Shown: positions 1 to 8,291 of the stretch, in pieces | Position numbering within the stretch: position 1 is the first letter of the stretch | Layout: every line of letters starts with the position of its first letter | Source of the DNA: Amycolatopsis iheyensis | Lineage (GTDB): Bacteria; Actinomycetota; Actinomycetes; Mycobacteriales; Pseudonocardiaceae | Direction: 5' to 3' | NCBI RefSeq assembly: GCF_024703995.1 | Contig: NZ_JAMXQV010000002.1 | Location: 680,785 to 744,784, forward strand | Length of the DNA stretch: 64,000 bases | The notes under the pieces: generated by a model | Told to the model about the DNA's origin: nothing | What the model saw: only the letters and a program-made list of their open reading frames with translations | Database searches by the model: none | Program-made: the position numbers and the translations under genes

Positions 1-283
1 GTTCTTCCTCTGTTGTTGGTACTTCGGTTGTTGAGACTTGGTTTGGGGGGCGGCGGGTTTATTCTCGTTAGGTTTCCCGGCTTTACTGATACGGCTTCGC
101 CGTGGCGTGAGAAATCGGCGCCCTGTGGTCTCTTGCTGCTGTGGCTGGTAGCGCCGATTCCCCACGCAACGAATCTCTCCCTCGCTTTGCTGCTGTGGCC
201 GGTGTTCTGTGGTCCGGACGGTTCGTTAACCTGCCACCTGATCGTGTGATGAACTGGTGTTCGAACCCCGGTAATCTTGGGGT
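1..283. other. Left-edge segment without a convincing gene
   Basis: I see no credible coding frame here. The composition is less GC-rich and more T/G-rich than the rest of the window. A 17-base stretch at 133-149 recurs with one mismatch at 187-203. It probably holds the upstream region of the DUF222/HNH gene or a decayed sequence linked to that repetitive gene family. Confidence 0.5.
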
Positions 284-1504
284 GTGGACAGAAACTTCGC
301 CTGGCAAGCCGATGCGGTCGCCCTCGCCGACCGGATCAGCACCCTGCTGGGCGTCGTGCGGACCGCCGAAGCCGAACTCGGGTCGCTGCTCGTGGAAATC
401 GAAACCCGCGGCGTCCTGGAACTCTTCGGCTACCGCTCCGTTCCCCACCTGCTCGCACAACTGGCCGACATCCCCAAATCAGCTGCCGAAAAGTTCCTCA
501 AGCGGGCCCGGACCATCAACTCCTCCCGCGCTCTGGACGGCACCCCGATCCCCGCGGTCGCTCCCGCCACCGGCGCTGTTGCCGCGTCTGGCTCGCTGAG
601 CAACCCGATGATCGACACGATCGTCGAGACACTGACCCAGATCCCGCCCGAGCATCGCGAGGAAGCCGAGCAGAGCCTGCTCAGCTTCGCCGAAGACTCC
701 GGGCACAAACAGGTCGCCGCCCTGGGCGCGCGGATCATGGCCCACCTCGACCCCGACGGCACCGCACCCGAGGAGACCGAACCCGCCACCCCCCACCGCG
801 AACTCTCCCTCCGCCGCAAGAAGACCGGCATCTGGGAACTCACCGGTCACCTCGACGACGAAACCGGCACCCGGGCCAGCGCCCTGCTCGACTCGCTGGC
901 CCAGCGGCGCGGCTCGGAGGACCACCGGTCCCCGGCCGAGCGTTACGGCGACGCGTTCTCCGACGCCATCGACCTCGCGTTGAACACCCCCGACCTGCCC
1001 ACCCAAGCCGGCGAACGAGCCCACCTCATGGTCACCATCCCCCTGCAGAACCTGACCTCCGGCCTCGGCACCGCCCTGCTCGGCGACACCGGCACCCTGA
1101 GCGCAGCCGAAGCCCGCATCCACGCCTGCGACTGCAAACTCATCCCCGCAGTCCTCGACAGCGCCAGCGCCCCACTGGACCTAGGCCGCGCCCGTCGCCT
1201 GATCCCCACCAGCATCCGCAACGCCCTCTACCTGCGCGACCGCGGCTGCGCCTTCCCGGGCTGTCATCGTCCACCGCGGCATTGCCAGGGTCATCACATC
1301 CGGCACTGGGCCGACGGCGGCCCGACGGACTTGATGAACTTGGCGTTGATGTGCGCCCACCACCACCGGTTGCTGCACCGCTCCGGCTGGGAGGTCCGCA
1401 TCGCGGCTGACGGGCTCCCGGAGTTCTTACCGCCGGTGTGGTTGGACAAGCGCCGACAACCCCGGCGCAACAACCTCCACCAACCGATACCCACCGCAGC
1501 CTGA
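284..1504 (+). CDS. DUF222 / HNH endonuclease, REP13E12 family
   Basis: This is a 406-residue protein. An N-terminal helical DUF222 region (about 10-300) is followed by a C-terminal HNH nuclease module (322-372) with a CAFPGC zinc knuckle, a GHHI histidine pair, a central Asn and CAHHH. The layout is that of the 13E12 repeat proteins, which are multicopy in mycobacteria and relatives; their role is not established, though they behave like selfish or repeat-associated elements. GTG at 284 is the first start giving full DUF222 length, with only a weak ribosome site. It stands alone, followed by a hairpin. Confidence 0.85.
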   Translation: MDRNFAWQADAVALADRISTLLGVVRTAEAELGSLLVEIETRGVLELFGYRSVPHLLAQLADIPKSAAEKFLKRARTINSSRALDGTPIPAVAPATGAVAASGSLSNPMIDTIVETLTQIPPEHREEAEQSLLSFAEDSGHKQVAALGARIMAHLDPDGTAPEETEPATPHRELSLRRKKTGIWELTGHLDDETGTRASALLDSLAQRRGSEDHRSPAERYGDAFSDAIDLALNTPDLPTQAGERAHLMVTIPLQNLTSGLGTALLGDTGTLSAAEARIHACDCKLIPAVLDSASAPLDLGRARRLIPTSIRNALYLRDRGCAFPGCHRPPRHCQGHHIRHWADGGPTDLMNLALMCAHHHRLLHRSGWEVRIAADGLPEFLPPVWLDKRRQPRRNNLHQPIPTAA

Positions 1505-1522
1505 GACAACCGAACACGGGAC

Positions 1523-1550
1523 AGGCCCGCAGCCAACCGGCTACGGGCCT
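1523..1550 (+). terminator. Hairpin after the HNH gene
   Basis: An AGGCCCG / CGGGCCT stem is extended by AGCC / GGCT around an AACC loop, 19 bases past the HNH stop codon. There is no U-tract, so it is a candidate terminator by position and structure only. Confidence 0.4.
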
Positions 1551-1607
1551 ACACCCACGCACTCACCGGCATTTTCTCCTACACTGGTAGAGAAACGGAG
1601 GTGTGCG

Positions 1608-2198
1608 GTGCCCAAGATCATCGACCACGACCAGCGGCGCAGTGACATCGTTGACGTCACCTGGGAGCTGATCGTGCGGGGTGGGATCGAAGCCGCCACC
1701 ATGCGGGAGATCGCCGCCGCTGCCGGGTTTGCCAATGGGGCTCTCAAGCTGTACTTCCCCAGCAAGGAAGACATCATTGCGGCCACCTACGAGCGAGCCC
1801 TCGACCTGATGCGCCAGTACGTCGACCTCGAAGGGCGGCGGGGGCTCGCCGCCCTTCGGGAGATCTGCGTTTCCTCCATGCCGCTCGACGAGGCGCGCAT
1901 CATCGCCGGGCGGGTTCTGCTGATCTTCTGGCAGATGTCGCTCGGGAACCGGCGGATGCACGACAAGTACCTCGAGCACGTGCGCGAGTGGCGCGGCCTG
2001 CTGCACCGCTTCCTCACTGAGGCCCGCGAAGACGGCGACGTCGTCACCGCGACTCCCGACGAGCAGATCGTCGACGAGATCGTCCTGCTCAACGCCGGGG
2101 CCAACGTCATGAGCCTGGTGGCGGGTGAGTTCTCCACCGTCGAGCTCCAGCACCGGCACCTGGACTCGCTGCTGGAGCGGCTCACCCACCCAGGATGA
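1608..2198 (+). CDS. TetR/BetI-like transcriptional regulator
   Basis: This 196-residue protein has a TetR-type helix-turn-helix (about 10-55; key segment MREIAAAAGFANGALKLYF) and a helical ligand domain resembling the BetI C-terminal type. GTG 1608 was chosen because CGGAGG lies just upstream at 1596-1601. Its 3' end overlaps the convergent GMC oxidoreductase by 17 bases. BetI controls choline-to-betaine genes in other bacteria, and the neighbours here are a choline-dehydrogenase-like flavoenzyme and an aldehyde dehydrogenase, so it plausibly regulates those two. The ligand cannot be read from sequence. Confidence 0.85.
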   Translation: MPKIIDHDQRRSDIVDVTWELIVRGGIEAATMREIAAAAGFANGALKLYFPSKEDIIAATYERALDLMRQYVDLEGRRGLAALREICVSSMPLDEARIIAGRVLLIFWQMSLGNRRMHDKYLEHVREWRGLLHRFLTEAREDGDVVTATPDEQIVDEIVLLNAGANVMSLVAGEFSTVELQHRHLDSLLERLTHPG

Positions 2199-3609
2199 AC
2201 TTCGCCGCCTGCTCCCCCACCAGCACCGCCGGCGCGTTGGTGTTGCCCGTCGTCACCCGGGGCAGCACCGACGCGTCGGCGACGACCAGCCCGTCGAGCC
2301 CGTGCACCGACAGCTCCGGGTCGACCACCGACGCGCCGTCCGTGCCCATCCGGCAGGTGCCGACCTGGTGGTGGTAGGTGATCGCCGTGCGCCGCACGTA
2401 CTCCCGGACGTCGTCCTCCGGTGCCGGGTACAGCTGCCGGGCACCCCACTCCGCCAGCGCCGGGGCCGCGCCGACCGCGCGGCATTGCTCCACCGACGCC
2501 ACCAGGCTTTCGAAGTCCGCGGGGGCCGACAACGCGGCGAGATCGATCAGCGGCGAGCCGTCCGGCGCGAGCCGGAGGCTTCCGCGGCTCTCCGGTGTCA
2601 CCATGCCCGCCATCAGGGAGAACCCCGTCGGTGGCCCGGACATCCACGGCTCGTACATCGGCACGGAAAAGCAGATCGGCTGGGTGTCCGGCACCGCGAG
2701 ACCCGGGCGGCTGCGCCAGAACCAGTGCACCTGCGTCACCGGCCGGCCCGGCCACGGTGTGACGTCGCGGTCGGTCGCGAAGACCACCGGCGAGAGCAGG
2801 TGATCGTGGAGGTTGCGGCCGACGCCGGGCAGGTCCGCGACGACGTCGAGGCCGAGCGCGGCCAGCTCGTCCGCCGGGCCGACGCCGCTGCGCAACAGGA
2901 TCGACGGCGAGCCCAGCGCACCCGCCGCGAGCACCACGAGGTCCGCCCGCAGCTCCCGCTCCGAGCCGTCGATCGAAGCGACGACTCCGGTGACCCGCGA
3001 ACCCGAGAACCGCAGCCGGTGCACCTCCGCTCCCGTGTGGACGGTCAGCCGGGCCGCCACCGGCGCTCCGTAGGCGTGCCAGGTGTTGTGGCGCTTGCCG
3101 TCCCGCAGAGTGATCTGCTCGACCGACACCCCGTCCAGCGTGCCGCTGTTGCAGTCGGGGTTCACCGGCAGGCCGACCGACACGCAGGCGTCCACTATGG
3201 ACTGCTGGATCGGGTGCAGCGGCGTGTTCGGGACGACCTCCAGGAGGTCCTTCTCGATCCGCTCGAACACCGGCGTGACGTCGGCCCAGCTCCAGCCGGG
3301 CAGTCCCCAGCCGTCGTAGTCGGCGGGGGCGCCGCGGACCCAGATCATCGCGTTGAGCGCGTGCGACCCGCCGAGCACCTTGCCGCGCGGGAGGTGCAGC
3401 CGGCGGCCCGCCGCGTGCGGCTGCGGGACCGTGTACAGGTCCCAGTCCTCCGGCCCGTGCCACAGCTCGCCGGCCCGGCCCGGGTCGTGGATGGCCGGGT
3501 TCGTGTCCGGCCCGCCCGCCTCCAGCAGCGTCACCGCCGCGCCCGCGTCCACCAGCCGCCGGGCCACCACCGAACCGGCCGAGCCGGCGCCCACCACGAT
3601 CACGTCCAT
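2182..3609 (-). CDS. GMC-family FAD oxidoreductase (choline dehydrogenase-like)
   Basis: This 475-residue flavoprotein has an N-terminal FAD fold (VVGAGSAG, 5-12), GMC signature 1 (GKVLGGSHALNAMIWVRG), GMC signature 2 (GALGSPSILLRSGVGP), the catalytic His in HHQVGTCRMG and a C-terminal NTNAPAVLVGEQ segment. GMC enzymes oxidise alcohols to aldehydes; the family includes choline dehydrogenase. It is slightly shorter than BetA (about 550). It is divergent from an aldehyde dehydrogenase, so the pair could perform a two-step alcohol-to-acid oxidation. The substrate may be choline, polyethylene glycol or another alcohol; sequence does not decide. Confidence 0.85.
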   Translation of the reverse strand: MDVIVVGAGSAGSVVARRLVDAGAAVTLLEAGGPDTNPAIHDPGRAGELWHGPEDWDLYTVPQPHAAGRRLHLPRGKVLGGSHALNAMIWVRGAPADYDGWGLPGWSWADVTPVFERIEKDLLEVVPNTPLHPIQQSIVDACVSVGLPVNPDCNSGTLDGVSVEQITLRDGKRHNTWHAYGAPVAARLTVHTGAEVHRLRFSGSRVTGVVASIDGSERELRADLVVLAAGALGSPSILLRSGVGPADELAALGLDVVADLPGVGRNLHDHLLSPVVFATDRDVTPWPGRPVTQVHWFWRSRPGLAVPDTQPICFSVPMYEPWMSGPPTGFSLMAGMVTPESRGSLRLAPDGSPLIDLAALSAPADFESLVASVEQCRAVGAAPALAEWGARQLYPAPEDDVREYVRRTAITYHHQVGTCRMGTDGASVVDPELSVHGLDGLVVADASVLPRVTTGNTNAPAVLVGEQAAKFILGG

Positions 3610-3747
3610 GCGCCTCAGCCTGGTGTGCGGGCCGGTGCCCGCGAAGCATCCCTTCGCCGTCGGTCAACGGGCATGCGGGAGCGGACAAGACCGCCGGGCG
3701 CCCGCCGCCCGATACTCGGCTCACCCAAGGCCGAGGAGGAACCCGGG

Positions 3748-5184
3748 ATGGCGACACGCCTGTGCATCGACGGACAGTGGACCGAGGCCGGTGGCGGGAC
3801 GATCCCGACGCTCGACCCGGCCACCGGCCGCGTGCTCGAAGAGGTCGGCACCGCGTCGAAGGCCGACGTCGACGCCGCCGTCGCGGCCGCCCGCCGCGCC
3901 CTGTCCGCGCCGGAGTGGGCCGGGCTGCTGCCGGTCCAGCGTGCGGCGCTGCTGTTCCGCCTGGCCGACCTCGTCGAAGCGCACCACGAGGAGCTGTCCC
4001 GGCTGGAGACCCTCGACCAGGGCCAGCCGATCGGCATCTCCCGCCAGGTGAGCGTGACCGGCACAGCCGAGCACTTCCGCTACTTCGCGGGCTGGGTGAC
4101 GAAGCTGCAGGGCACCACCAACCCGGTGTCCTTCCCGGACACCCTGCACTACACCCGCCGCGAGCCGGTCGGGGTGAACGCGCTGATCACGCCGTGGAAC
4201 TTCCCGCTGATGATCCTCGCCTGGAAGCTCGCCCCGGCGCTGGCCACCGGCAACACCGTGGTGATCAAGCCCAGTGAGGTCACGCCGCTGACCAGCGTCC
4301 GGCTGGTCGAACTGGTCCACGAAGCCGGGTTCCCGGCCGGCGTGGTGAACCTCGTGACCGGGGACGGCCCGGTCGGGGCGATGCTGACCGAGCACCCGGA
4401 CGTGGACCACGTCTCCTACACCGGGTCCACCGCGGTCGGGAAGCTGATCACCGCGGCGAGCGCGGCCTCCAACCTCAAGCGGCTCACCCTCGAACTCGGC
4501 GGGAAGGCCCCGAGCATCATCGCGGCCGACGCGGACATCGACGCCGCCGTCGCCGGCAACCTGGCCGGCGCGACGCTCAACACCGGCCAGGTCTGCGCCG
4601 CCTACACACGCTTCTACGTCGACCGCAAGCGCGAGCAGGAGTTCGTCGAGAAGATGGCGCGCGGCCTCGACGGCCTGCGCCTGGGGCCCGGCACCGAGGA
4701 GACCACCCAGCTCGGCCCGCTCGTGTCGGCCAAGCACCGCGAGCACGTCGACTTCCTCGTCGGCACCGGCCGCGAGCAGGGCGCCGACCTGGTCACCGGC
4801 GGCACCCGGGTCGACGGCGACGGCTACTTCTACGCCCCGACGCTGTTCGCCGGCGTCCGCGACGACATGGCCATCATGCGCGAGGAGATCTTCGGCCCGG
4901 TGCTGGCCGTGACCGCCTACGACGACGGCGACGAGCTGCTCGACCGCGCCAACGACACCGAGTACGGCCTCGCCGCGACCGTGTGGACCCGCGACCTGCG
5001 CACGGCTCAGCGGTACGCCGACGGGATCCGGGCCGGCGCGGTGTTCGTCAACATGCCGCCGATCCCGGACATGGCCGCGCCGTGGGGCGGTTACAAGGCG
5101 TCCGGCTGGGGTCGCGAGATGGGCCCGTGGGCGCTGGACGCCTACACCGAGACGAAGTCCGTGTGGCTCCACTACGGAACCTGA
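3748..5184 (+). CDS. NAD(P)-dependent aldehyde dehydrogenase
   Basis: This 478-residue ALDH superfamily enzyme begins at ATG 3748 behind GAGGAGG (3733-3739). It shows the cofactor segment TPWNFPLMILAWKLAPAL, the active-site Glu motif LELGGKAPS and the nucleophile Cys in NTGQVCAA, with the usual EEIFGPVL near the C terminus. It oxidises an aldehyde to the acid in the cytoplasm. It is divergent from the GMC oxidoreductase, with which it may act, and lies upstream of the homoprotocatechuate operon, separated by a promoter-like gap. Betaine-aldehyde-type or semialdehyde substrates are both possible. Confidence 0.9.
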   Translation: MATRLCIDGQWTEAGGGTIPTLDPATGRVLEEVGTASKADVDAAVAAARRALSAPEWAGLLPVQRAALLFRLADLVEAHHEELSRLETLDQGQPIGISRQVSVTGTAEHFRYFAGWVTKLQGTTNPVSFPDTLHYTRREPVGVNALITPWNFPLMILAWKLAPALATGNTVVIKPSEVTPLTSVRLVELVHEAGFPAGVVNLVTGDGPVGAMLTEHPDVDHVSYTGSTAVGKLITAASAASNLKRLTLELGGKAPSIIAADADIDAAVAGNLAGATLNTGQVCAAYTRFYVDRKREQEFVEKMARGLDGLRLGPGTEETTQLGPLVSAKHREHVDFLVGTGREQGADLVTGGTRVDGDGYFYAPTLFAGVRDDMAIMREEIFGPVLAVTAYDDGDELLDRANDTEYGLAATVWTRDLRTAQRYADGIRAGAVFVNMPPIPDMAAPWGGYKASGWGREMGPWALDAYTETKSVWLHYGT

Positions 5185-5210
5185 AAGGGGGGTTCCCCTA
5201 CGCCCGAGAT

Positions 5211-5231
5211 CGTATATCATTTGAGATATCT
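5211..5231. promoter_or_regulatory. AT-rich imperfect palindrome: candidate GntR operator and promoter
   Basis: The segment GTATATCATTTGAGATATC (5212-5230) is an AT-rich island in GC-rich surroundings and an imperfect inverted repeat (TATATC / GATATC). TATCAT at 5215-5220 fits a -10 box. It sits between the aldehyde dehydrogenase and the FAH-RraA gene, the likely promoter of the operon that encodes a GntR regulator as its second gene. The operator assignment is inference. Confidence 0.5.
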
Positions 5232-5258
5232 TCCCGAACCAGCAGGCAGGAACCCCCG

Positions 5259-6677
5259 ATGACCAGCATTGCGCGGCCCGGCAAGATCATCGCGCTGCAC
5301 CTGAACTACCGCTCGCGCGCCGCCCAGCGCGGCCGCGTCCCCGAGCAGCCGTCGTACTTCCTCAAGCCGCCCACTTCGGTGGCGGCGAGCGGCGCCGTGC
5401 TCGAACGCCCCGCGGGCACCGAGCTGCTCGGCTTCGAGGGCGAGATCGCGCTGGTCATCGGCCGCACCGCCCGCCGGGTCACCCCCGAGGACGGCTGGTC
5501 GCACGTCGGCGGTGTCACCGCCGCCAACGACTTCGGCGTCTACGACCTGCGCTACGCCGACAAGGGCAGCAACCTGCGCTCGAAGGGCGGCGACGGCTTC
5601 ACCCCGCTCGGCCCGGCGGTGCTGCCCGCCGCGGCGATCGACCCGGCCGCGCTGCGGCTGCGGACGTGGCTCAACGGCGAGCTGGTCCAGGAAGACACCA
5701 CCGGCGACCTGCTCTTCGGCTTCGGCCGGCTGGTCGCGGACCTCTCGCAGCTGATCACGCTCGACCCCGGCGACGTCGTCCTGACCGGCACGCCCGCGGG
5801 CGCGTCGGTCGCCATCCCCGGCGACGTCGTCGAGGTCGAGGTCGACACCGCCGGGCACACCACCGGCCGGCTGGTCACCACGATCACCGAAGGGACCGTC
5901 CCGTTCGGACCGTACGGCGCACTCCCCCGGGCCGACGACCAGCAGCGCGCGGACGCGTACGGGACGCCGTCGGCGGAGTTCGAGCTGACCCGTGAGCTGC
6001 GGGAAAAGCTCGAGTCGGTCGGCACCGCGACATTGTCGGCCCAGCTGCGCAAGCGCGGGTTCAACGCGGTGTCGATCGACGGCCTGACCTCGACCCGGCC
6101 GGGCGCCCGGCTGACCGGCCGGGCCCGCACGCTGCGCTACCTGCCCTACCGCGAAGACCTCTTCAAGGCCCACGGCGGCGGCTACAACGCGCAGAAGCGG
6201 GCCATCGACAGCCTCGGCCCCGGTGACGTCCTGGTCATGGAAGCCCGCGGCGAACGCGGCACCGGCACGGTCGGCGACATCCTCGCGCTGCGGGCGCAGG
6301 TCCGCGGCGCGGCCGGGATCGTCACCGACGGCGGCGTCCGCGACCTCGCCGCGGTGTCCGCTTTGGACATTCCCACCTACCACGCCGGGCCGCACCCGGC
6401 GGTGCTCGGCCGCCGGCACGTGCCGTGGGACGTCGACGTCGCGATCGCCTGCGGTGGTGCCACGGTGTGCCCCGGGGACGTGCTCGTCGGCGACGGCGAC
6501 GGCGTCCTGGTCATCCCGCCGGAGCTGGTCGAGGAGATCGTCGACGCGGCGATCGAGCAGGAGCTGCAGGAGACGTTCATCGCCGAGCAGGTCGCCGCCG
6601 GCGAGCGGGTCGAAGGCCTGTACCCGATGGACGAGCACTGGCGCGGGAGGTACGCCGCATGGCTCGCGAAGCGGTGA
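5259..6677 (+). CDS. Fused FAH-family isomerase/decarboxylase and RraA-like aldolase/decarboxylase
   Basis: This 472-residue protein has two domains. Residues 1-215 are a fumarylacetoacetate-hydrolase fold with metal ligands in GFEGEIAL and NDFGVYDLR, matching the HpaG group that decarboxylates and isomerises homoprotocatechuate intermediates. Residues 240-472 are an RraA/HMG-aldolase domain with GTVGDILALRA and VTDGGVRD, the metal- and pyruvate-binding signature of 4-carboxy-4-hydroxy-2-oxoadipate aldolase/oxaloacetate decarboxylases. RraA-type sequences lacking RNase E control commonly act as such lyases. It is the first gene of the operon and overlaps the GntR gene by 19 bases. The order of reactions of the fused domains is not known. 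Confidence 0.82.
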   Translation: MTSIARPGKIIALHLNYRSRAAQRGRVPEQPSYFLKPPTSVAASGAVLERPAGTELLGFEGEIALVIGRTARRVTPEDGWSHVGGVTAANDFGVYDLRYADKGSNLRSKGGDGFTPLGPAVLPAAAIDPAALRLRTWLNGELVQEDTTGDLLFGFGRLVADLSQLITLDPGDVVLTGTPAGASVAIPGDVVEVEVDTAGHTTGRLVTTITEGTVPFGPYGALPRADDQQRADAYGTPSAEFELTRELREKLESVGTATLSAQLRKRGFNAVSIDGLTSTRPGARLTGRARTLRYLPYREDLFKAHGGGYNAQKRAIDSLGPGDVLVMEARGERGTGTVGDILALRAQVRGAAGIVTDGGVRDLAAVSALDIPTYHAGPHPAVLGRRHVPWDVDVAIACGGATVCPGDVLVGDGDGVLVIPPELVEEIVDAAIEQELQETFIAEQVAAGERVEGLYPMDEHWRGRYAAWLAKR

Positions 6678-7327
6678 ACGGCGCCGCGATGAGCAAGTCG
6701 CGGATCGCCTACGAGTGGATCAAGGCCCGGATCGCCGACGGCACCTTCTCCCCCGGCTACCGCCTGGTCCTCGGCCAGCTCGCCCAGGAGCAGGGGGTCA
6801 GCGTGGTCCCCATCCGCGAGGCCATCCGGCTGCTGGAGGCCGAAGGGCTGGTGACGTTCGAACGCCACGTCGGCGCGCAGGTCGCGATGGTCGACGAAAG
6901 CGAGTACCAGCACACCATGCAGACCCTCGCCCTGGTCGAGGGGTACGCCGCCGCGCTCGCCGCGCCGGTGCTGCCACCCGGGACGCTGGAGCGGGCCCGC
7001 GCGCTGAACTCCGACCTCGCCGACTGCCTCGGGCACTTCGAGCCGGCCCGGTTCACCGCGCTCAACCGCGACTTCCACACCGTGCTCTTCACCGCCTGCC
7101 CGAACCCACAGGTCCTCGACCTGGTGCGGCGCGGCTGGGACCGGCTCAGCGGGCTGCGCACCTCGACGTTCAGCTTCGTCCCCGGCCGCGCCCGGGAGTC
7201 GGTCGCCGAACACGAAACCATCCTCGCGCTCCTCGATCGGGGCGCACCGGCCGCCGAGGTCGAACTGGCCGTGCGCGCGCACCGGCTGGCCACGCTCGAC
7301 GCCTTCCTCGCCTACCGCCACCCCTGA
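6659..7327 (+). CDS. GntR-family (FCD) transcriptional regulator
   Basis: This 222-residue regulator has an N-terminal winged helix (about 15-80, VPIREAIRLLEAEGLV) and an all-helical FCD effector domain. ATG 6659 is preceded by GGGAGG at 6645-6650; an internal ATG at 6689 is a possible alternative. FCD domains usually bind small organic acids with a metal. Lying inside the homoprotocatechuate operon, it probably represses it and responds to an aromatic acid or a ring-cleavage product, acting on the AT-rich palindrome near 5211-5231. Confidence 0.85.
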   Translation: MAREAVNGAAMSKSRIAYEWIKARIADGTFSPGYRLVLGQLAQEQGVSVVPIREAIRLLEAEGLVTFERHVGAQVAMVDESEYQHTMQTLALVEGYAAALAAPVLPPGTLERARALNSDLADCLGHFEPARFTALNRDFHTVLFTACPNPQVLDLVRRGWDRLSGLRTSTFSFVPGRARESVAEHETILALLDRGAPAAEVELAVRAHRLATLDAFLAYRHP

Positions 7328-7343
7328 CCCAGAAAGGCAACCC

Positions 7344-8291
7344 ATGCGATTCCGCTCCGACCCCCAGGCCATCCGCGGGTCGATCGCGCCGCTGATGACG
7401 CCGTTCACCGCCGAGGGCGCGGTGGACCACGCCGGGCTGGTCAACCTGGTGCGCTGGCAGCTCGCCTCGGGCACGCACGGCATCTCGATCGGCGGCTCGA
7501 CCGGCGAGCCCGGCTCGCAGACGGTCACCGAACGCGCCGAAGCGATCCGCACGGTGGCCGCCGAGGTCGGCGACCGGGTGCCGTTCGTCCCCGGCACCGG
7601 TTCGGCGAAGCTCGAAGAGACCTTGGAGCTGACCGCGGCCGCGCGCGACGCCGGGATCGACGCCGCGCTGGTCATCACGCCGTACTACGCGCGGCCCACG
7701 CAGGACGCGCTGTTCGTCTGGTACCGCACGGTCTGCCGCGAGTTCCCCGATCTGCCGATCGTCGCCTACAACGTGCCGAGCCGGACCGCGGTCGACCTCG
7801 CGCCCGAGACGGTCGCGCGGCTGTTCCGCTCGTGCGACAACTTCGTCGGGATCAAGGAGACGACGAAGGACTTCGAGCACTTCTCCCGGGTGCTGCACCT
7901 GTGCGGTCGCGAGCTGGTGGTGTGGTCCGGGATCGAGCTGCTCTGCCTGCCCCTGCTCGCCCTCGGCGGCGCCGGGTTCGTCAGCGCGACGGCGAACATC
8001 GCCCCCGCCGCGTGCGCGGAGATGTACACCGCCTGGCAGGAAGGCGACCACGAGCGTGCCCGGGAAATCCACTACGGCCTGCATCCCCTGGTGGACCTGC
8101 TGTTCGTGGAAACCAACCCCGCACCCGGCAAGTGGGTGCTGGAGCACCGCGGGCTGATCGCGTCCGGGCACGTGCGCCCGCCGCTGATCACCCCGACCGA
8201 GCCGGGCGTCGCCCGGATCAAGGACCTGATGGCCGAAGGCGCGAAGTACCTCTCGCCGACCGAAGGCTTCACCGTGAAGGGGAAAGAATGA
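7344..8291 (+). CDS. DapA-family class I pyruvate aldolase/lyase
   Basis: This 315-residue (beta/alpha)8 enzyme of the dihydrodipicolinate synthase/N-acetylneuraminate lyase family carries GSTGE (51-55), Tyr142 in AYNVPSRT and the Schiff-base Lys171 in GIKETTKD. Members split or condense pyruvate with an aldehyde. In this operon it most plausibly does the final retro-aldol step (pyruvate plus succinate semialdehyde) normally done by the class II enzyme HpaI, which is absent here. Its stop overlaps the next start as ATGA. A role in lysine synthesis is unlikely from context. Confidence 0.8.
   Translation: MRFRSDPQAIRGSIAPLMTPFTAEGAVDHAGLVNLVRWQLASGTHGISIGGSTGEPGSQTVTERAEAIRTVAAEVGDRVPFVPGTGSAKLEETLELTAAARDAGIDAALVITPYYARPTQDALFVWYRTVCREFPDLPIVAYNVPSRTAVDLAPETVARLFRSCDNFVGIKETTKDFEHFSRVLHLCGRELVVWSGIELLCLPLLALGGAGFVSATANIAPAACAEMYTAWQEGDHERAREIHYGLHPLVDLLFVETNPAPGKWVLEHRGLIASGHVRPPLITPTEPGVARIKDLMAEGAKYLSPTEGFTVKGKE

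Noticed and set aside
13..249. Small 78-codon frame at the left edge
   Set aside because: No motif, T/G-rich composition and no ribosome site.
2125..3747. Long N-terminal extension of the aldehyde dehydrogenase frame
   Set aside because: It is antisense to the GMC oxidoreductase; the ATG at 3748 with GAGGAGG gives the normal ALDH start.
6689..7327. Internal ATG as the GntR start
   Set aside because: The ATG at 6659 has a well-spaced GGGAGG; the internal start would cut only ten residues and remains possible, but has no better signal.
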